From positions 57,100 to 121,099 of the forward strand of contig CACBAM010000001.1 of the NCBI GenBank assembly GCA_902537215.1: a stretch of DNA of 64,000 nt, given 5' to 3'. Each line of letters opens with the position of its first letter. Position 1 is the stretch's first letter. A program made the position numbers and the translations under genes. This stretch comes from an uncultured Alphaproteobacteria bacterium (GTDB lineage: Bacteria > Pseudomonadota > Alphaproteobacteria > Rhodobacterales > Rhodobacteraceae). Positions 55,996-63,187 of the stretch are shown here, one piece after another. The notes beneath the pieces are model-generated. The model searched no databases, was not told where the DNA came from, and saw only the letters and a program-made list of their open reading frames with translations.

Positions 55996-56916
55996 ATGGA
56001 AACTGAATATAAGGCCCTTAAAAAGAAAATTGATGAAAATGATTTGATTATACTGGATGGAGGCGTCGGAACTGAGTTGCAATTTAGGTGTATAGAGATG
56101 GATGAAACTTGGTGTGGGTCCGCCTCACTAAATACTCAAGTTTTAGAACAAATTCATTTAGATTACATAAATGCAGGTGCAGAAGTGATCACTACAAATA
56201 CCTATGCATCTAGTCGTTTAATGTTAGAAGCAGCAGGTCTGGCAGATAGCTTTGAAGAAATTAATTCAAAAGCGATTTTTGCCGCGCAAGAAGCAAAAAT
56301 AAAGGCAAAAAGAGACGATATATTAATAGCAGGATCGTTATCTCATAGACTTCCGATACCTGACGGCGCAAAGCAATCTGATCCAAAGCACGGAGTTTCC
56401 GAAAATAGATTGAGAGAAAATTGTGAGGAAATGGCTCTGTTTTTAGCTGAAAATGGGTGTGATATTATTATTTTAGAAATGATGTACCACCCTGACAGAA
56501 TGCTATCAGTCTTTGAAGCTGCAGCAAAAAGTAAAAAACCCGTATGGGCAGGTTTCTCAACTCGATTGAGCGATACGGGTCTTGTGTTAAGTTTTATGGA
56601 AGAAGATGATATTCCTTTTGAACGAATTGTTAATATAGTCAAAGATTTTAATATCGATGTTGCTGGCATTATGCACACTGATGTAAACGCCGTAAGCGAG
56701 TCGTTAAAGGTATTAAGAAACTTTTTTGATGGACCACTAATGGTTTATCCGGACTCAGGCGGATGGGTGTCACCGAATTGGGACTTCAATAAAGTAATAC
56801 AACCTAAACAACTTAAATCCTTTGCTGAAAAATGGATTAAGGAAGGGGTAAATATTATTGGCGGCTGTTGTGGGTTGTCACCAAATCATATTAGAGAGAT
56901 AGCCCAATTAAAATGA
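55996..56916 (+). CDS. Homocysteine S-methyltransferase-family protein
   Basis: A 306-residue TIM-barrel protein of the BHMT/MmuM/MetH-N family. LDGGVGTELQ opens the barrel, TNTYASSRLMLEAAGL follows, and GGCCGLSPNHI supplies two zinc cysteines. The third zinc ligand, a Cys in GxNC of known members, appears replaced by His in AGIMHTDV, so metal binding may be His-Cys-Cys. It should transfer a methyl group from a methylated sulfur or nitrogen donor to a thiol acceptor; donor unknown. AAAAGGA precedes the ATG. Confidence 0.88.
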   Translation: METEYKALKKKIDENDLIILDGGVGTELQFRCIEMDETWCGSASLNTQVLEQIHLDYINAGAEVITTNTYASSRLMLEAAGLADSFEEINSKAIFAAQEAKIKAKRDDILIAGSLSHRLPIPDGAKQSDPKHGVSENRLRENCEEMALFLAENGCDIIILEMMYHPDRMLSVFEAAAKSKKPVWAGFSTRLSDTGLVLSFMEEDDIPFERIVNIVKDFNIDVAGIMHTDVNAVSESLKVLRNFFDGPLMVYPDSGGWVSPNWDFNKVIQPKQLKSFAEKWIKEGVNIIGGCCGLSPNHIREIAQLK

Positions 56917-56925
56917 AAATATCAG

Positions 56926-57567
56926 TTAGGGTTTGTTTCTTATTAAACCCATTGGCATGGAAGAAATACGCTTCATCTCTTCCGAAGAAAATAGCTCAGG
57001 ATTTTTTATAAAGTCTAACATCATATCCGATGCATCTCCTCCCCAAAAAACTTGTCCTTCGACTACAAACGTTGGTACGCCAAATACGCCATTTTCTATA
57101 GCTTTAGATGTGTTGGCACGCAATATCTTTTTAAGAGCACTTTCATCTTGTGTGGAATGCGTTGATGATGTGTTTTCATTTACTACGGCTTCTAGTTTCT
57201 CTATTACCTCTTTCTGATCCGGTTGTTGTCCTTGTTTGTAGATAATGTCGAATATTTCTTTAGTTACTTCATAGGTTGAATTTCCTGCGATACATGACAG
57301 CAAGGCCGGTAGAGGGTTAAATGGGTGTGCGGGAGGCATAGTATATTTTATCCCTAACTTGTCAGCTTTCCATTTAAAAAAACGATACGTAAATATTCTT
57401 TTAGGGACAATTTCTGCAGGTCCAAGTTGACCCCAATGTTTCAGAAGAGCGCCAAACACGACTGGATGTATTGTGATGTTAAGCTTATTTTCAAACTTTT
57501 TAAATTGTGAAAATTGTAAATAAGCAAAGGGAGAAATAAAATCAAAATACCAATCAACTTTTTTCAA
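56926..57567 (-). CDS. 2-Hydroxychromene-2-carboxylate isomerase-like DsbA-fold protein
   Basis: A 213-residue kappa-class GST/DsbA-like protein. WYFDFISPFAYLQ carries the catalytic serine position of HCCA isomerase, HPVVFGALLKHWG and PPAHPFNPL are typical, and FGVPTFVVEGQVFWGGD closes the thioredoxin fold. HCCA isomerase acts in naphthalene breakdown, but most homologues have unknown substrates. It lies beside a GST and a VOC gene in divergent orientation. Confidence 0.9.
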   Translation of the reverse strand: MKKVDWYFDFISPFAYLQFSQFKKFENKLNITIHPVVFGALLKHWGQLGPAEIVPKRIFTYRFFKWKADKLGIKYTMPPAHPFNPLPALLSCIAGNSTYEVTKEIFDIIYKQGQQPDQKEVIEKLEAVVNENTSSTHSTQDESALKKILRANTSKAIENGVFGVPTFVVEGQVFWGGDASDMMLDFIKNPELFSSEEMKRISSMPMGLIRNKP

Positions 57568-57656
57568 AATAATCTCCTAATTTACTCATGCTATCATATA
57601 GAACCAACTTGTGCTTTTGTATTTAGTATAATAGCATTTTATCCTTAGGAAACACT

Positions 57657-58319
57657 ATGTATAAACTTTACACAGCACCCACTCCAAATGGATGGAAAGT
57701 AGCTATGGCTCTTGAAGAGTTAAGAGCTCAATACGAGGTACAGCTTATAGATTTACAATCAGGCGAGCAACATTCAAACTGGTTCTTACAAATAAATCCC
57801 AATGGACGAATTCCAGTGTTAAAAACAATGGGAAAAGACAGCACCATCATTTTTGACTCAAACGCCATCCTTATTTATTTGGCAGAACAGTTTGGCCAGT
57901 TATTACCAATTAATGAACCTGATAGAACATTAGTTTTACAATGGTTAATGTTCCAAGCAAGCGGGATAGGGCCAATGCAAGGGCAGGCAGTGGTTTTTGA
58001 ACGGTACTTCCCAAGCGATGTTCCTGCCGCTCGCAAACGATATCATAATGAAACAAGAAGATTATATGAAGTCTTAGATGTACGGCTCAGTCAATCTGAA
58101 TGGCTAGCTCGGCACTTTTCTATCGCGGATATTGCCAATTGGTCTTGGATAAGGAGTCATAAATGGGCACGAATTTCTACGGATGGTTTAGAAAACTTGG
58201 AAAGATGGATGGAACAAATGCGTATACGTCCAGCTTGTGACAGAGGTCTTAACATTCCTCCATCGCCAGGAAAAGCAGATAAGGTAAAGTCTTTTGGAAG
58301 TGCGATGACTACGACATGA
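57657..58319 (+). CDS. Glutathione S-transferase (YfcG-like)
   Basis: A 220-residue GST. The N-terminal thioredoxin-fold domain has YTAPTPNGWKVAMALEEL (Thr-Pro-Asn contact motif of the nu class), INPNGRIPVL and DSNAILIYLAE; the C-terminal helical domain contains FSIADIANWSW. It probably acts as a disulfide reductase or conjugating enzyme. The stop overlaps the next gene by four bases (ATGA), indicating coupling. Confidence 0.91.
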   Translation: MYKLYTAPTPNGWKVAMALEELRAQYEVQLIDLQSGEQHSNWFLQINPNGRIPVLKTMGKDSTIIFDSNAILIYLAEQFGQLLPINEPDRTLVLQWLMFQASGIGPMQGQAVVFERYFPSDVPAARKRYHNETRRLYEVLDVRLSQSEWLARHFSIADIANWSWIRSHKWARISTDGLENLERWMEQMRIRPACDRGLNIPPSPGKADKVKSFGSAMTTT

Positions 58320-58798
58320 GTGAAATTGAAATTAATGGTATGGCTCATGTAATATTGACAGTTTCACGTTTTAGTGAAGCAAGACAATTTTACAAAAGCC
58401 TTTTGCCAAAATTTGGAATGATCTGTGTTATGGATGGACAGGATTTTTGCTATCATGTTGGAGCTAGAACGGCTATAGGTATAAGAAGATGTGATCCTGA
58501 ATTTTCAGCCGAAACCTTCCAACAATATAGGGTTGGTCTTCATCATCTATGTTTAAGGGCTAAAAGTCGTGATGATGTCGATAGAACTTATGAGCTTTTG
58601 ACACAGATCAATGCAAAAGTTGTACGCGGCCCCGAAGAACGAGATTGGGCTCCAGGTTATTATTATGTATTATTTGAAGACCCAGATGGAATTCGGATAG
58701 AGGTAAATTTCATTCTTGGTGCTGGTCTATTAAAGGAGGGCGAAGAGTTTAAATCAAAAGATGATTACATTCGAAAGGATGGTAAGGATATAAAGTGA
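58316..58798 (+). CDS. VOC (glyoxalase/dioxygenase)-superfamily protein
   Basis: A 160-residue vicinal-oxygen-chelate protein with two beta-alpha-beta-beta-beta repeats. MAHVILTVSRFSEARQFYKSLL starts the first and GLHHLCLRAKSRDDVDR the second; FEDPDGIRIEVNF ends with the metal Glu. Possible activities include glyoxalase or ring-cleavage types. It is co-transcribed with the GST upstream. Confidence 0.87.
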   Translation: MSEIEINGMAHVILTVSRFSEARQFYKSLLPKFGMICVMDGQDFCYHVGARTAIGIRRCDPEFSAETFQQYRVGLHHLCLRAKSRDDVDRTYELLTQINAKVVRGPEERDWAPGYYYVLFEDPDGIRIEVNFILGAGLLKEGEEFKSKDDYIRKDGKDIK

Positions 58799-58831
58799 TT
58801 GATATCAGGTTAAATCAAAATAGGGTAAAAA

Positions 58832-59239
58832 ATGCAACAAAATTTGTTAGAAGAGTATACGGATTTCGTAGATAAAGTTACAAGTGAAGCTTCAAAATCA
58901 TCTGATAAAATGGGGGAACGTATCAATTATCTCAATTCCAAAGATATCGAGATGTCACGATTGCTAACAGCTGGTATTGGTTTATCTGGAGAGGTTGGAG
59001 AGTTTAATGAAATAATTAAGAAAATAATGTTTCAGGAAAAGACTTTTGATGTTGTCGCGCATGAACACATGAGAAGAGAATTGGGAGATATAATGTGGTA
59101 TGTAGCTCAAGCTTGTCTAGCGCTGAAGGTTGACTTAGTGGATGTTATAAATGGTAATAAGGAGAAACTGTCAAATCGATTTCCACAAAAACAATTTAAT
59201 GGAAAACTTGATGCTAACAGAAAAACAGGGGACGTTTAA
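58832..59239 (+). CDS. MazG-like nucleotide pyrophosphohydrolase
   Basis: A 135-residue all-alpha NTP pyrophosphohydrolase of the MazG/phage-type group. GLSGEVGEFNEIIKK and RRELGDIMWYVAQ supply the ExxE and ExxD magnesium ligands. Such enzymes hydrolyse NTPs or dNTPs to monophosphates. The stop codon lies inside a 7-bp hairpin that terminates the opposite gene. Confidence 0.85.
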   Translation: MQQNLLEEYTDFVDKVTSEASKSSDKMGERINYLNSKDIEMSRLLTAGIGLSGEVGEFNEIIKKIMFQEKTFDVVAHEHMRRELGDIMWYVAQACLALKVDLVDVINGNKEKLSNRFPQKQFNGKLDANRKTGDV

Positions 59240-59247
59240 GGTCCCCT
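59227..59247 (-). terminator. Rho-independent terminator for the DoxX-like/CDGSH operon
   Basis: AGGGGAC/GTCCCCT 7-bp stem with a 7-base loop; on the minus strand it is followed by GTTTTT. It lies eight bases beyond the DoxX-like stop and overlaps the convergent MazG-like stop codon. Confidence 0.7.
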
Positions 59248-59254
59248 AAACAAA

Positions 59255-59683
59255 TTAAGCACGGTTTCCACGTAGAGCGAAGAATAATCCTCCGACCCAC
59301 ATGAACACGTGAAGATTGTCATACAAAATTACGTCTAGAAAACTCTCGGGTTCGCCAATCCATATCACGCCCGTTGTTATACACCCAATAGTAAATCCAC
59401 TGAAGCGCGTTAGGGTGTCTCCCAACCAACTTGGTATTTTTCTTGTGTTAAACAACCCGCCTAATATTAAACCCAGACCACTACCTAACTCACCAAGAGC
59501 CACCACCCACCAAACAAGAACCGAAAGACCATAAGATTCTGCTTCAGCAGGGTCTATGGGCAACTTCATCAATCCCATTTGTATGAACAATAACGCTAAA
59601 GGTATTCTTAATAACCAATGGGACGTGCAAAATTCTGGTATAGCGCTGTTAAACCGTTCTAATCTTTTCACAATCACATTCAT
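59255..59683 (-). CDS. DoxX-like membrane protein
   Basis: A 142-residue membrane protein with about four helices (LRIPLALLFIQMGLMKL, VWWVVALGELGSGLGLILGG, FTIGCITTGVIWIG, LHVFMWVGGLFFAL). The pattern is DoxX-like, a family tied to redox or respiratory functions, but the match is modest. ATG 59683 is chosen because AAGGAG lies seven bases upstream; an earlier start at 59713 would overlap the CDGSH gene. It is co-transcribed with the CDGSH gene. Confidence 0.75.
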   Translation of the reverse strand: MNVIVKRLERFNSAIPEFCTSHWLLRIPLALLFIQMGLMKLPIDPAEAESYGLSVLVWWVVALGELGSGLGLILGGLFNTRKIPSWLGDTLTRFSGFTIGCITTGVIWIGEPESFLDVILYDNLHVFMWVGGLFFALRGNRA

Positions 59684-59697
59684 GTCCTCACTCCTTA

Positions 59698-59913
59698 TTA
59701 CGCGCAGTCGCAAACAATTGTTTTTAAATCATTGCATCCGCAGACACTCACAGAAGTGTTTGCAGACGCGATATATTTCTCAGGACTGAAGGAGGTGTTC
59801 TTATGACTGCCATCGCATAATGGGTATTTTGCACTCTGACCACATTGGCAAATGAAATAAGACTTTCCGCTTACGACGTCAAGCTTAGTAAATTTCTTCT
59901 CTTCGCTACTCAT
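59698..59913 (-). CDS. CDGSH iron-sulfur domain protein
   Basis: A 71-residue protein with one CDGSH motif: CQCGQSAKYPLCDGSH gives the three Cys and one His that hold a 2Fe-2S cluster, as in mitoNEET-type proteins. A second Cys-rich tail (CGCNDLKTIVCDC) is unusual and could be a degraded second site. Bacterial roles are not settled. Its stop lies 14 bases before the DoxX-like start. Confidence 0.92.
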   Translation of the reverse strand: MSSEEKKFTKLDVVSGKSYFICQCGQSAKYPLCDGSHKNTSFSPEKYIASANTSVSVCGCNDLKTIVCDCA

Positions 59914-59947
59914 AAATCACCTCATAATCCCAAATTTTCTAATAATC

Positions 59948-60199
59948 TTAGTTGACAGCAACTAAATCGAGCGCCTTGTTGCATGAACTTATCGCACTCA
60001 CAGACATTCCCATGTCATGCTGTCTTTTGCATTCAGACTGCAAATTTTTAATATCTGCCAGGGTCTTTTCATTAAAGGACGCTGTTTTTAATGCTTTCTT
60101 TATTTTTGTATTGAATGCCGCCATTTCGCTACAGCCACTTGCATACACGCTTGAGCCAAAAAGTGTGATTACGAATACAAATGCAATAATCTTCTTCAT
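59948..60199 (-). CDS. Small secreted helical protein of unknown function
   Basis: An 83-residue protein with a clear signal peptide (KKIIAFVFVITLFGSSVYA, cleaved after AxA-like VYA). The mature part has three cysteines and helical, Lys-rich sequence (NTKIKKALKTASFNEK, SECKRQHDMGMS). No family recognised. A good GGAGA precedes the start. It could be a periplasmic helical-hairpin protein. Confidence 0.75.
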   Translation of the reverse strand: MKKIIAFVFVITLFGSSVYASGCSEMAAFNTKIKKALKTASFNEKTLADIKNLQSECKRQHDMGMSVSAISSCNKALDLVAVN

Positions 60200-60361
60200 G
60201 TTTAAATCTCCGTTTTGTTAGTACGAATTTTACATAGATCTATTTTTTTCAAAACCAAGCAAAAAAAAAATTTTTTCAAAATATGAGGCAAAGTGACACA
60301 CCCAGTTGTCATCTTTTCGATCCAGAACATATCTGATGAACAATACAAGGAGAATCGAATT

Positions 60362-60583
60362 ATGAAAACGAGGCGAATGTCAACTGCAGCAATGAAAACA
60401 AAAGGCCAGTATCCAAGTGATAAAGAAACACTTCAAGACTCTGTTGAACTCATTTTCGGGTCAGATCCCAAAGAAATGAAAGAAATGGCTGCAAAAATGA
60501 GAACTAGGTTTGCTCAAGCGGCGATAGCAGGTGCTATTGGCTCTATAATTTTTTATTACTTACTGCTGAATCATCACATTTAA
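60362..60583 (+). CDS. Small protein with a C-terminal membrane anchor
   Basis: A 73-residue protein: a polar N-terminal half (TLQDSVELIFGSDPKEMKEMAAKMRTRF) and one hydrophobic helix at the C-terminus (AIAGAIGSIIFYYLLL). ATG 60362 is preferred over 60293 because of AAGGAG upstream. Its stop shares a base with the TIGR03643 start (TAATG), tying it to the photolyase operon. No function known. Confidence 0.75.
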   Translation: MKTRRMSTAAMKTKGQYPSDKETLQDSVELIFGSDPKEMKEMAAKMRTRFAQAAIAGAIGSIIFYYLLLNHHI

Positions 60584-60783
60584 TGCAAAGCGGTGAAAGA
60601 AACTTATCTCAAGCGCGTCTGTCTGAATTAATTGAGGTAGCACTCAGTGACAAAGTAAGTTTCAAGGCTATAAGAAGTGAATTCGGGCTAAAGGAGATCG
60701 AAGTAAAAAATTTGATGCGAAAAAATCTTAAACCGGGAAGTTATACTGCGTGGCGTAAAAGAATTTTTCGTAAGGGAAAGTAG
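60583..60783 (+). CDS. TIGR03643/DUF2805-family small protein
   Basis: A 66-residue helical protein resembling a helix-turn-helix. The pattern LSELIEVALSDKVSFKAI, FGLKEIEVKNLMRK and YTAWRKRIFRK matches the TIGR03643 family, whose members sit next to cryptochrome/photolyase genes in diverse bacteria. A DNA- or RNA-binding role is plausible but unproven. It is followed nine bases later by the photolyase gene. Confidence 0.85.
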   Translation: MQSGERNLSQARLSELIEVALSDKVSFKAIRSEFGLKEIEVKNLMRKNLKPGSYTAWRKRIFRKGK

Positions 60784-60791
60784 GGCGCCAG

Positions 60792-62297
60792 TTGAATATT
60801 GTGTGGTTCAAAAGAGATCTGAGAATGTTCGATCACGGGCCTCTTTCAGATGCTTGCGCAGATGGAAAAATTTTACCCCTTTACATTTTGGAGCCAAATC
60901 TCTGGAAACAGCCCGATGTTTCGTACCGACACTTTATACATCTTCAGCACTACCTCAGCCAACTCGACGATATGTTTATTAAAAGAAGCGCTAAGCTAGT
61001 AATCAAAGTTGGAGAAGCGCTTCCTGTATTAAAGTCTTTGGCAACCCGACATGGCGTCAAAGCAATTTTTTCTCACTATGAAACATGGAATAAATTTTCA
61101 AAAGATCGCGATTCAGCAATCCGAAAGTGGACCGATGAAAACTCTATAGACTGGAGAGAATATCAACAAAATGGAGTGGTGAGGAATTTAAATTCTCGTG
61201 ACGGATGGTCAACCCTTTGGCACAATCACATGCGTAAAAAAATTTATGACATACCTGAAAAAATATTATGTATATCTGAAGATTCTGATAATTTACCATC
61301 ATGTCAAGATATGCAGCTGAAATTTGATGGTTTCGAACCAAATTCTAACCTCGGCAAAATTGAGCCAGGTATTGTTTTAAAAAGTTTTTTGACTGAGCGG
61401 GGAGAAAACTATCAGAGAGAGATGTCTGGACCTTTGTTATCTGCAGATTCTTGTTCTAGACTGTCCACACATATTGCCTTCGGGACTATTTCTATCCGAA
61501 CTATTTTCCAGAGGACACAAGAACAAACCCAAAAAAAGCTAGACCTTGTTGAGGATAAATTGAAAAACTGGCGCGCCTCTTACAATTCATTCCAGAAAAG
61601 ACTCCGATGGCATTGTCATTTCATTCAAAAATTGGAAGATTTGAGGAGCATAGAGTGGAAAAACATTCATCCTATTTATGATAAATTGGAAAGAGAAACC
61701 TCTTATTCGGAAAATTTTGAAAGATGGAAGCGTGGAGAAACAGGGTTCCCCTTTGTTGATGCCTGTATGCGATCATTGATATCAACTGGATGGATAAACT
61801 TCCGTATGCGAGCAATGCTTGTTAGTTTCGCTAGTCACAATTTATGGATAGATTGGAGGCAAACATCTCTTTATCTGGCGCGTCTATTCTCCGACTATGA
61901 ACCCGGAATTCATTATTCTCAAGTGCAGATGCAGTCAGGTACTACGGGTATTAATACAATAAGAATTTATAACCCAATCAAGCAAGGCTTGGAACATGAT
62001 CCTCAAGGAAAATTCATCAAAAAGTGGGTTCCAGAGTTAAGGCATATGCCTGAGGTAAATGTCCATATGCCCTGGGAGACACCAGAATTATTAGGTAAAT
62101 ATTATAGCCCCATAGTTGATGAGAAACTATCAAGGGAAAGAGCTTCAACAAGAATTCATCAACTCAAAAACTTAAAAATAGCAAGATCCCAATCGGAAGC
62201 TATTTGGAGGAAGCTAGGTAGCAGAAAAACTTCTGAAAACGATTATCTTAAATCGAGAAAAAAGACGCCAAAATTACAAAAAGAATTTGAGTTTTAA
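60792..62297 (+). CDS. Cryptochrome/deoxyribodipyrimidine photolyase-family flavoprotein
   Basis: A 501-residue protein with an N-terminal photolyase alpha/beta domain (IVWFKRDLRMFDHGPL) and a C-terminal FAD-binding domain (GETGFPFVDACMRSL, WINFRMRAMLVSFASHNLWIDW, and RIYNPIKQG with the Asn near the flavin). It repairs UV-induced dimers with blue light or acts as a light receptor; which one is not clear. The start is TTG 60792. Association with TIGR03643 places it in a specific, poorly studied photolyase group. Confidence 0.92.
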   Translation: MNIVWFKRDLRMFDHGPLSDACADGKILPLYILEPNLWKQPDVSYRHFIHLQHYLSQLDDMFIKRSAKLVIKVGEALPVLKSLATRHGVKAIFSHYETWNKFSKDRDSAIRKWTDENSIDWREYQQNGVVRNLNSRDGWSTLWHNHMRKKIYDIPEKILCISEDSDNLPSCQDMQLKFDGFEPNSNLGKIEPGIVLKSFLTERGENYQREMSGPLLSADSCSRLSTHIAFGTISIRTIFQRTQEQTQKKLDLVEDKLKNWRASYNSFQKRLRWHCHFIQKLEDLRSIEWKNIHPIYDKLERETSYSENFERWKRGETGFPFVDACMRSLISTGWINFRMRAMLVSFASHNLWIDWRQTSLYLARLFSDYEPGIHYSQVQMQSGTTGINTIRIYNPIKQGLEHDPQGKFIKKWVPELRHMPEVNVHMPWETPELLGKYYSPIVDEKLSRERASTRIHQLKNLKIARSQSEAIWRKLGSRKTSENDYLKSRKKTPKLQKEFEF

Positions 62298-62333
62298 TGT
62301 TTCCATTTTCTTAAGACATACTATATTTCGTTA

Positions 62334-63080
62334 ATGGATCTATCAGGTAACAAACTAATAGCTTTAGTTTATGGTTTATTGTGCCATGGCATTTTTCTAG
62401 TGGCAGGCGCAGTAATGTTTATCACCATTTTGACAGGTTTTCAGTTTTCAGTTGGACCCTTCGTAGGCTTTGGTGCGGTGGCAATAAATCTTTTGCTGTT
62501 AATTCAGTTTCCTATCGGTCACTCATTCTTTTTATCTAACCGTGGTATGAAGATATTAGAGATTTTTGCGCCTAAAAGTTATGCCAAAACTCTTAGAACA
62601 ACGGTCTACGCTACTATAGCTTCCATACAACTTATACTCTTATTCTCTCTCTGGAATTTTTCTGGACTTTTTATTTGGCAAATTGAAACACCAGCAAGCT
62701 TATATATGATCATACTTAACTTACTTAGTTGGGCTTTATTATCTATTTCATCTATACAGGCAGGATATAAAGTGCAAACTGGTTCCTTAGGCTGGACATC
62801 TGTATATCAGGGAAAAAAACCGGTTTTTCCAGACATGCCTACTCATGGTCTCTTTTCGATAATTAGGCAGCCCATTTATCTATCTTTCAGTCTAGTCCTT
62901 TGGACAAGTCCTACGATGAGTTTGGATTTATTTATTGTTGCGTTATCCTACAGTCTTTATTGCTATTTTGGTCCTATGTTGAAAGAAAAAAGATTCCAAA
63001 AAATTTACGGCAAAAGATTTTTCGATTACCAACAAAAAATACCTTACTATATGCCATCAATTTTTCGGCGGACGGGATAA
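62334..63080 (+). CDS. MddA/isoprenylcysteine-methyltransferase-like membrane protein
   Basis: A 248-residue protein with about six helices and the C-terminal ICMT-like SAM site (TPTHGLFSIIRQPIYLSFSL with GK/DMPTHG before it, LKEKRF, YGKRFFDYQQKIP). The order and LWTSPTM resemble MddA, which methylates methanethiol to dimethyl sulfide, and NnrU-like proteins. Assignment to MddA itself is only tentative; in a marine bacterium DMS production would be relevant. ATG 62334. Confidence 0.75.
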   Translation: MDLSGNKLIALVYGLLCHGIFLVAGAVMFITILTGFQFSVGPFVGFGAVAINLLLLIQFPIGHSFFLSNRGMKILEIFAPKSYAKTLRTTVYATIASIQLILLFSLWNFSGLFIWQIETPASLYMIILNLLSWALLSISSIQAGYKVQTGSLGWTSVYQGKKPVFPDMPTHGLFSIIRQPIYLSFSLVLWTSPTMSLDLFIVALSYSLYCYFGPMLKEKRFQKIYGKRFFDYQQKIPYYMPSIFRRTG

Positions 63081-63187
63081 TCTGCACGCCAGTAAATAGT
63101 ATGAAAAAGTTGAAAAACTTTTAAAGAACGATAAAATCAAACCAAAACAAAGGGTTTATAACCAAAACCGTAAAAAAGAGGATTTTT

